From assembly GCA_033439265.1 (NCBI GenBank), contig JAVTVX010000013.1, forward strand, positions 16,472,500 through 16,536,499: a stretch of 64,000 nucleotides of DNA, given 5' to 3'. Below, one piece after another: positions 56,024 to 64,000 of the stretch (positions within the stretch are counted from its first letter, which is position 1; the number at the start of each line of letters is the position of its first letter). The notes beneath the pieces were generated by a model. That model was not told where the DNA came from and ran no database searches. It saw only the letters and a list, made by a program, of their open reading frames with translations. This stretch comes from Dillenia suffruticosa. Its lineage: Eukaryota > Streptophyta > Magnoliopsida > Dilleniales > Dilleniaceae. Made by a program: the position numbers and the translations under genes.

Positions 56024-56070
56024 GATTCTGCTTGAGGGGATTGATTGAATCCGCGGAGTTGTTGGAACAG
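55850..56070 (+). other. 5' leader exon of the GTD-binding gene
   Basis: A leader-like stretch with (CTT)n at about 55927-55967 and (CT)n at about 55984-56019 ends GGAACAG followed by GTAAGAG, a strong donor (exon edge 56070). The matching acceptor CCAACAG ends at 57254, 33 bases before the start codon. The intron carries a 64-base CT tract at 56216-56279. The 5' end of the exon is an estimate. Confidence 0.6.
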
Positions 56071-56213
56071 GTAAGAGTTCTGTTTCTACCTTGTGATTAC
56101 TGATTGCAGAGGTTATTTCATTCATTTGCTTTCTTTCTCTGACTGATTGATTCTGTTTGGTATCAAACATTAGTTTTTCCGTATATTTTATGCGGTTCCT
56201 TAAAATACTTAAT

Positions 56214-56282
<69 letters not shown>

Positions 56283-57282
56283 ATTATGAATCTGAAACCA
56301 ACTTATTTCTGGAGATTTTAGGGTTGATAGCTTCTTAAACAGTAGGTTATAATGATCCTAATAGGCAATCTTGAATGCAAAGAAACTTCTCTCTCTCTCT
56401 CTCTCTATAATTCCATTTGGAATAGAAAATGTTTCTTCTTCCGCAACCGATTGTATGGATCTTGATTCGGTGGGGGAAACTCCCATTTGATTTTTTTTTT
56501 TTCAAGCTCAAGCATTCACCAACCGTCTTTCTGACAAACCCCTTTTACGTTAAAGTCACCTTTCCTGAAATATTTGATTTAGGTTGTAAATCTCTCTTTC
56601 TCTCTCTCTCTATCCCATCAAGAAGCATTGGATGCTCCGAAACCCCATTCTCCACGAAATTTTTAAGGTTGAAAACGTCCAAGATAGAATACAAAGTTTC
56701 TTATGAGAAAATTTGCAATGAAAGAAACTTGTTTTTCTCTCTCCATTCCCATCCGAAATCTAAGCTTCTCCATTCACCTATTGACGTATATATTTAGCCA
56801 ACAAAATTTCTCGTTTATCTTTAATTGAGATGAGAGATTCAACCCCTTTCCCTTTTTACGTACAGAAACTTGCACTTTCTTATTATTTAGTTGGAGTCAT
56901 TGTTGTTAAAATCAGAATTCTATCCTTAATGTTTTCATGCGTAGAATCATAAAATAGAGTGGGATTCTACAATATTTTTGAATTGAATCATTTATAAAAT
57001 CATAGTCATATAGGCAGAATCAGAATTGTAATGACTATGGATCAAAAACATATATTTGATGGACACTAAGAACTCAGCACGTCCTTTGGATATTGACGCA
57101 ATACCTCGTGTGTCTAGTTTTTAAAAACTCTCAATTAGGTTTGATTGATATGAGGTATTTACTTTAACCCCCTATCAATCTTTCTACGCCTGTAAAAAAA
57201 TGTTGAAAATGTTGAGTGAGTTATAATATTTTAAATGCTCCAATATGCCAACAGAAATTTGACGCATAGTTTTGTTCTGGAT

Positions 57283-57312
57283 ATGCTATGGCTAGAACCA
57301 TTTCGTCTTTAA
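57283..57312 (+). other. Short upstream ORF overlapping the GTD-binding start codon
   Basis: An ATG five bases before the main start opens a nine-codon frame, MLWLEPFRL, ending in TAA at 57310-57312. It overlaps the main coding start in another frame. Both ATGs have G at -3, and only the main one has G at +4. Confidence 0.6.
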
Positions 57313-58860
57313 TGATATGTGCTACGGCTGGAACAGTTTCCTCTTCAGGAATGTCTGAGGCTCAGATGGAAGCTCTAAAAGGCACTCTTCTTTCACAGCA
57401 ACAGCTCTTACAGAAACTGTATGCAGAACTAGATCAGGAACGTGAAGCTGCACGTACGGCAGCCAGCGAAGCTCTAGCGATGATACTGCGCTTGCAAGAG
57501 GAGAAGGCTGTGATACAGATGGAGGCGAACCAGTACAAGAGAATGGCAGAGGAAAAGATATCTCACATTGAGAAATCTCTTTCGATTTTTGAGGAGCTCA
57601 TGTTTCAAAAGGAATTAGAAATTACTTCTCTTGAGCATGAAGCTCAGGCTTACAAGTGCAGACTTTTAAGCTTGGGATGCGAAGTAGGTGAAATGCAACT
57701 AAGCAGTGATGTAAATGTTGGACAAAATTCTGGTAGTTACCTTTCTAGGAGAAACAATTCTCTACCTGCACCTCAATGTAAAGATTCAAGTTACATAAAG
57801 AGGGCTATTAAGAGATGTAGGTCTGCTATTCCAGTTGAGTCAGATCCAATAGAATTTGAGGAATATATGGAAGAGGAATACAAGGAATGCACAAATGCGG
57901 AACCTTATGTTCAAAGCACAGATTCGGTGAAGCAATCTGAGAGTTCTGGGTCTGGAGATTTGATTTCTTATTGGGACCAAATCAAGAAGTTGGATGAAAG
58001 AGTTAAAGATTTAGCATTTGGTGAAGATTTTGGGAGAGGAAGCCTATCTCCAAAACTGAAGGGATGTTCAAAATCTTGTCCTCTAGATTTGAGCAGCAGT
58101 CCTTTGTCTGATCTTATAAGTGGAGCTGATGCACCAAAATGTGAACTCAAAAGTTGTGAAAGTTCTCGAGGAGATGAATCTGCAGAAAGTGCTTATACAC
58201 CAAAAGTTTATGACATATATGAAGTTCCATCAGTTGACAAGGATCTGATAAAAAAAGAACAGAGTAATTCCTTTGTGAAAGGTGAAAATGGGCTTAAAAA
58301 GCCCGATTTGCTTTCACTGGAAGAAGTTGGATCACTATTCAAAGAAGATATTTGTTTGGTGAAGGAAATGTTGCACAATGCAAACTTTCAGAGAAATTTA
58401 TCAAAGCCAAAGGAAGAGATGACAAGCTGTTTGACTCAAGTTTCACCAACCACTACTGTAGCTGTAACACAAACTCAGATACAACCAATCAATCAGCGAG
58501 TTGAGTTATATGGTGATGAGGAACATGCTATAGGGCAAAGGGCTGCTATTGCAAGGGAAGAAGAATTGAGATTATTACAGGAAATAAGAGAGCAACTTAG
58601 TGCTATTCAATCGGACATCATAACTCTGAATGTGAAGAAACAACCCCCAATGGATGACTCTCCCTTAGGCTGTCTCAAGGAGGTAGATCCATTTAAATTA
58701 TTCTCTTGCTTATTTCATATTTTTGGCGAGTGCAGACAGAATGTCTTTTAACAAGTCACTGCATAGTCTTGATTCTTTCTTTTTCCAGGATTGCTTGATT
58801 TTGGATTTCATAAAACTTAATCCATTTTTCTGACAGGCAATGCTACATTTCTGGACCTGA
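57288..58860 (+). CDS. GTD-binding (DUF593, zein-binding) domain protein, myosin-binding type
   Basis: Two coding exons, 57288-58682 and 58837-58860, give 472 aa. The last exon adds only AMLHFWT and the stop, matching the conserved EAMLYFW ending of the family. Residues about 22-131 form the GTD-binding domain: MSEAQMEALKGTLLSQQQLL, LYAELDQEREAA, ASEALAMILRLQEEKA, YKRMAEEKI and QKELEITSLEHEAQAYKCRL. The middle is acidic and Ser-rich, and a second coiled coil with EEELRLLQEIREQLSAIQSD lies around 425-447. Family members bind the globular tail of class XI myosins on vesicles, usually through this coiled coil; many carry an N-terminal membrane anchor, which I do not see here. The start ATG has G at -3 and +4. 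Alternative downstream starts are Met9 and Met22. I recall related short proteins at Arabidopsis At4g30830 and At2g24140. Confidence 0.88.
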
Positions 58861-60214
58861 TAATGCTATGAATTTTTACTCTGATGTAAATGACTTCATC
58901 AAATTTTTGGTTCCGGATATTCTGCTACTTCATTCAAGCTATCGTTGATGCCTTGCATTCAAGGATGTGTAAGAGTACTTTTTTAGTGTTTCTGTTACTG
59001 ATGAGTGCCTTAAACCAAATTGATTGTAGATTGGTTTTATTTTTTATACAAAAAATACAATGTGTATAAAAACTATATTTTACTTTTATTTTTTTTGTAT
59101 TCTATCTAGAAAAATTATTTTGCTTTGTATAAATTTGTATGTGTTGTTTTTGTCTGACAGGATTGGTGATTGTATTGTAACTATATTGCATTCTTTCATG
59201 TTAGATATTACTTTTTCCTGCTGTCTTCTACACTACATAGATTGATATTTATGGCTAATTCGCTGATTATTTATGGGAAAGATGTCTGAATATGTTGATT
59301 GATATTCTTGGCTACATTAATTCCTTAGTAGCACCGCACTGTTAGCTACTGATTTGTAGTCACTGGTACAAAATATACATGGAGAATCCAACATACTGAT
59401 TCGATATTCGTAACACATGCATAATTTTCTCTTGTGCACACCAGCTTCTCTATTAAAATTCTTCTAGTGATGAGTAAAATGGGAACATAAGCAATCAAAG
59501 TGTTATGCTAGATCAGCCTCTCTTTGAGGGGAAGCTGATAGAAAATTGGTGCTAGAAAGACTTTCACTTAGTATTGGATTGCTAGGATGGAGGAGGCAAG
59601 AGAAGATTATGAACGAAAGTAGAAAGAACTAATTCTTCTGGCAGTAAAGACTTCCGAGTGGATCTACTTAGTCTGTTTTTCAGTCTCGGGGAGGGTTCAG
59701 TCCATTATGTTTTTCTGCTCCCCCACTGGGTGATCGCAGAACCTTTGCAATCCTTCCTGCTCGTAGAAGCACTAGCGAAGCACCCTCTAAAATCTCTGTC
59801 ATGGTTCGTGGGTGGCCATGGCCTGTACCAGTAATGTATCCTAAATACTTCCTGGCTTAAAGCTTGTTGGTCATTTTTAGGCCTTGCCAGAGATATAATT
59901 ACAAAAGTGCATTGGACATGAAATTCCAAATCTCCCTATGAGAAAATAAATAATCTGTAACTCAAATTGGCATCATTTCTGCATACTATGGATGTTTTTA
60001 TCGGTATAAGTTATAAACGTGTCTTTATTTTCAGTGGTATTTCAATAGGACCGGGTCTTGAAATGAGACAAGTAGATAGCCGATACAAGGAACTAATGGG
60101 GGGGGGGGAGCAGCTAAGTTGGCAGAGCGTGAGAGTTCATATTCACTATCATTGCACATTGGTGAAATTCTTCCGTAAGATCCAACCGACTCAAAGGAAA
60201 GGAAACTTGACCGA
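58861..60214. other. 3' region of the GTD-binding gene and spacer
   Basis: Probably 3' UTR for the first few hundred bases; no further gene is recognised. A G10 run sits near 60099. Confidence 0.4.
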
Positions 60215-60380
60215 TGGTCGGTTGGACTAGTGGGATGGTCTAAATCTTTTAAAATCATGAGTTTGATTAGCATAGATTACATTAGGAGGGTAATCTTTTA
60301 AATGAGTTACTGTAATTTTCGGATCAGATTAGTTGAAGTATGATTTTAGATACCGGTTGATATAATACCAAAAAAAAGAA
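60215..60380 (+). repeat. SINE-like repeat copy with A-rich tail
   Basis: The clearest copy. TAGTGGGATGG (60228-60238) resembles an A box and GAGTTTGATTA (60259-60269) a B box. Then AATCTTTTAAATGAGTTACT, GATTAGTTGAAGTATGATTT and TAGATACCGGTTGATATAAT precede an A run. It aligns with the 20.9-kb copy. Confidence 0.55.
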
Positions 60381-60460
60381 AAAGAAACTTGAGAGTGATG
60401 GATACCGGTTAATATAGTAAAAAAAAAAAAAAAAGGGGGAAAGGAAACTTAAGAGTGAAA
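60345..60460. repeat. Tandem duplication of the SINE-like tail
   Basis: GATACCGGTTGATATAATA, an A-rich run and GAAACTTGAGAGTGA are followed at once by GATACCGGTTAATATAGTA, a longer A run and GGAAACTTAAGAGTGA, so the last ~60 bases are doubled. Confidence 0.7.
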
Positions 60461-63400
60461 AACAGAGAAGACTTGTTCAAAACATAATTGTGTAATAATA
60501 CCTTTGCTTTATCATGGAGCATCTGATAGACTACTCAAAACTTAATTTACATGATCGCAATTTTGAACCTGAGCAACTCAATTATTGAATAAGGTTTGTC
60601 CAATGTACAGCTTCCGAATTGAAAATCCAAAAATGTGAAGAAGGTGAACAATAGAACAGGTATTAGAGTAGGATTCCTTTCAAGCGTCTATATATAGGCC
60701 CTTTGTAACTTCATTGAAGACAACAAGAAGAGAAAACAATATTATTTCTCTGACACTTCTCTTTCTCCATATTGTGTTCATTTCTATTTTTTGATTTTTT
60801 TTTTAATACTTTAATAAGAAGTAGCTATTAGAGCAGGATCCATGGTAATAAAGTTGGCCTTGTGTCCTTAACTTATTCAGCAAGAGAAAGTCAAAAGAGA
60901 AGCATTGCATGTGAATATGATCTACTTATATACTTCCCCTGCAACTAATTGTAAACTATAAAGCTGAAGCATTTTGCGGTCTTATTTGAGAAAACTAAAA
61001 TAAGGGTCGGAGATGAAGTAAATTTTTCAGGATTTGTCTTTTAATTTGATTTAGTCCTTAATTTCATTTCTCGGAGCAAGATCATTCTTAAAATTTGAAG
61101 GCATTATCACAAAAAAAAAAGGTATTTATGATAATGTTTTATTCTCTTTTAAGCAATTTAATTATGTCATAAACGTCTAAATCAAATAAGAATATAATAA
61201 TTAAGACAACCTTTTTATTAAATGAAAATTTTAATGTCAAAGTAACATCACAGATTACTATTTATGTTAATGTTAATTATATAATTATTGCACCAAAATT
61301 TTTACTTAATTAGTGCAAGATATACTTTTCCATAAATAAATGTCAAAATTTTTAAATTGAGAACAATCATAATGCATTAATTCATGTGATGAAACAAGGC
61401 TGAAGGCCGACTTAATATTGGATTAGTCTATAAAATTTAGGAAAATATTTAACTATTTAAATTTAGCAGGTGGACTATAAATCCTATTATATTACCAACA
61501 GCACCACATTGTATCAATTCTTAATTTATTATAAGCCAAAAAGAGTAATCTTTTTTTTTTATTATTATTATTGATATCTGAGTTTTGTTCGATTAATTCA
61601 TTTCGAATATTGTGAGACTCATATTGTGAGACTTATTTAAAAATCGATTTTCTTAAATTTTTTTATCGATAAAATAATTATATTCACTATAACTTTGATC
61701 ACATGTTCATAATCCGATGACCTGATGGGGATTAGACAAATGTTATTAAAAACTAAAAGTACTTAACGAATATCGGAAAGCGCGCTAGTGACGATTATTC
61801 TAAGTCCCTAGTGCTCGCGCGCCCACACACACACACACACACACAAATGCTACATTCATGGTACATGAAGTATGGGGAGACTTATTTTCACAATGACTGA
61901 GGTTATTAATATATAATCATGTTGCTTCTAAACTTTCCAAGTACTTGATATTAATGTTGTCTTCGATAGGGCATAGATGGTGATCATTTCATGTCGGCTT
62001 CAACACAAAATGCACCTCTTACACCTTACGGGGTTGAGGTCTGACGGGGGGTAGTTAGGGTTTACTAGGGTTTTCAGATCTTTGCAGCTTTTGAACTAGT
62101 CTTTAGGCTTTATGAGGGTGAACTTCACAAAAATCTAGGTTTTAGAGAAATATCTCTTCCATCTTGCGGTGAACGAGTTAATAATCTTTTGTTGTATTTT
62201 TGAGATACAATATTGTATATGAAGTTACGGTTAAAATATCTTTAAGCAGCCCAACCACTTGATTAATTAGAAAATTTTTTATATATGAAAAGTATGATTA
62301 GATGAGGGTTACATATATAAAAATGTTGAAAAGAATATGGATATACTAATAATGAATAAGATAAAAAATGAGTGTACAAGGGAGAACGTTGAGATTATAC
62401 CGATAAAAAAAATTGAGAAAAATATAATTAAAATGATATGAATACAGACAATAAATGTTCCAATTAGGCGATACGAGATTATGAGAAATACTTATATTAA
62501 TTGAAAAAGAGAAAAATTTAAATAGATTTGGGTAACGATAATAAAATATAATATAAATTATTTAAATATAAAATAAAATGAAATAAATATATTCATATTA
62601 TCGATTCCATTTAATGAGATAGAAGTATAATTTTTATTATCGTAAAAGAAAGCAATTACATAAATAAATATACGAAATGAAATAAAATATAATGATATAG
62701 AAAGATTTATATAATTAATTTTATTTAACGGGATAAAAACTTAATTGTTATTTTTTATATCTTAAATTTTTCCTATCAAACTTTGATGCGTTAGAATTAG
62801 GATAATCATAAGATGGTAGAAGAGCATGTTTATGCTGTGAATCAATTGAGAGAGAGTTTCATTAGTTTTAAAGACAAAAGGATATTTCCGGCGGCGGCGG
62901 CGGTGGCAATATATATATATATATATATTTATATATTGCATGCGCATTTGCTAGCGGGGGGAAAAATTTATAGGCACAAAATGTGGAGGAGGCTAGCCTT
63001 GTTAAACAAGAACCGGTTGAAGCTTGGGTCGGCTGGGCCAAATGCCTTTGGCTTTGAATTTGATTGATTAAAGGTGATACAATCTGTATATATACGATGC
63101 TCTCTCACAATCTTTTTTTTTTTTTTTTTTTCCTAAGGTAATCCTCAAAATTCTATTGACATAACCTTGCATTCCAAAAATTCTATGAATTTCTAAATCA
63201 TGCTTCATTTTTACAATCTTTCATGTATCTTTTGCTTTTTTCACATTACTAGGCTTGCTTTCCTGGTCTATGCACGGGTGATCCCATGGTCGATGAAATA
63301 ACTATTACAATGATTTTTATAAGTTTTGTTATTGATAAATATTTTAAATACTTTTGGTTGATATATATATTTTTTAACAATGATTTTTGTAAGTTTTCTA

Positions 63401-64000
63401 AAATATAGTTTGGATTTATTAGTTGTTTTGTTTCGTAAACATTTTGTGTTTACGCTTTTTTTTTTAGGTAATTAGGATATTTATAGAAATCACTATTAGT
63501 AATTGATTATATAAATGAGATAATTAAATTTAAAGGCAAAAAGGAATATCAGTATTTGATATAATAGTTTTGCTGTATTTAAAAAAGAATGATTACATTG
63601 TGAAAGGATTCTCGATAATTTATTAACATAAATTATGCTCTTCACTAAAATTTTGATTAAATATTTTGATTTGATATGTATAATTTGATAGTTGTGTAAA
63701 TATAATTGTGCATCCTTTGTTAATGAGGTGTTTGTTTATGAATTTTTCTCAATTATCCGGTATATATTAGTTATTGAGTTTGAATAACCAATCTTTTGAT
63801 TTATAAATATATACGACTGTGTTGTTTTTTATCTTTTCAATAAATAATGATATCGTATCCTGTAATTCTTATAATACAAGTAATGTAATTTAAATATAAT
63901 TAATATTGAATATTACTATTATTAAATTAATTTGTAAATATATTTAACTTTACTATGATTTCAAGATTTTAATCCTTTAATAGAAGGGAAAATGACAATT
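60461..64000. other. AT-rich spacer to the window end
   Basis: No gene is supported. Contents: a SINE-like copy at about 61555-61720, a (CA) tract at about 61825-61845, a GGC/TA compound repeat at about 62890-62928, long T runs near 63112-63131 and otherwise AT-rich sequence. Confidence 0.45.
61555..61720 (-). repeat. SINE-like repeat copy
   Basis: After a T/ATT tract it reads GATTAATTCATTTCGAATAT, TGTGAGACTTATTTAAAAAT, TCGATTTTCTTAAATTTTTT, with an internal doubling of TATTGTGAGACT. It is collinear with the 17.2-kb copy. Confidence 0.45.

Noticed and set aside
56429-56797. 122-codon plus-strand frame upstream of the GTD-binding gene
   Set aside because: It lies in the inferred leader intron, is T-rich and CT-repeat driven, and matches no family.
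59705-59929. Minus-strand frame after the GTD-binding gene
   Set aside because: No recognisable domain and no splice or start support; treated as spacer.
60103-60125. tRNA D-arm-like sequence AGCTAAGTTGGCAGAGC
   Set aside because: No acceptor stem, T arm or B box follows in the right place, so it is not a tRNA gene.
62813-63067. 84-codon plus-strand frame with poly-Ala and Tyr-Ile repeats
   Set aside because: Driven by a GGC and TA compound microsatellite; no supporting context.

Overview
This is an AT-rich stretch of nuclear DNA from a flowering plant, almost certainly a eudicot. The evidence is spliced genes with GT-AG introns, plant-only protein families (QWRF/AUG8, GTD-binding), two Ty1/copia elements with the plant-type initiator-Met primer site, and abundant GA/CT microsatellites at gene 5' ends. 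The species cannot be told from the sequence. Coding density is low: four apparently intact protein genes, one decayed gene, and a large share of mobile-element relics and AT-rich spacer.

Layout. 1-5.3 kb: 5' part of a broken copia element on the minus strand, cut by the window edge. 7.7-16.8 kb: an AUG8 (augmin subunit 8, QWRF family) gene on the minus strand, six coding exons rebuilt here to 614 aa, with a LINE 3' fragment in intron 4. 16.8-26 kb: non-coding spacer with a 99-base CT tract, SINE-like repeats and a possible hAT-type MITE. 26.2-31.1 kb: minus-strand remains of a plastid-type FAD oxidoreductase gene (PDE327-like), frameshifted and lacking its middle and 3' exons. 32.27-32.75 kb: a 482-bp non-autonomous hAT element with a perfect 8-bp target duplication. 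33.2-40.4 kb: a 98-aa ubiquitin-fold (elongin B-like) gene on the minus strand with a ~4.2-kb leader intron. 41.7-49.26 kb: a second, older copia element on the minus strand with unequal LTRs. 50.26-53.26 kb: a plus-strand calcineurin B-like EF-hand protein of 175 aa in six exons. 55.9-58.86 kb: a plus-strand GTD-binding (DUF593, myosin-binding type) coiled-coil protein of 472 aa. 58.9-64 kb: spacer with SINE-like copies.

The genes do not form a functional cluster; each is a separate housekeeping or cytoskeletal-type locus. From memory, AUG8 next to a PDE327-like gene on the same strand recalls the Arabidopsis neighbours At4g30710 and At4g30720, and a DUF593 gene also lies near there (At4g30830), so the window may be a collinear block expanded by transposons.

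I found no convincing new multi-gene system. The most original observations are a dispersed SINE-like family with about nine copies in both orientations, the young-looking hAT insertion, and a CACGCGCC-rich untranslated leader shared by both copia elements.
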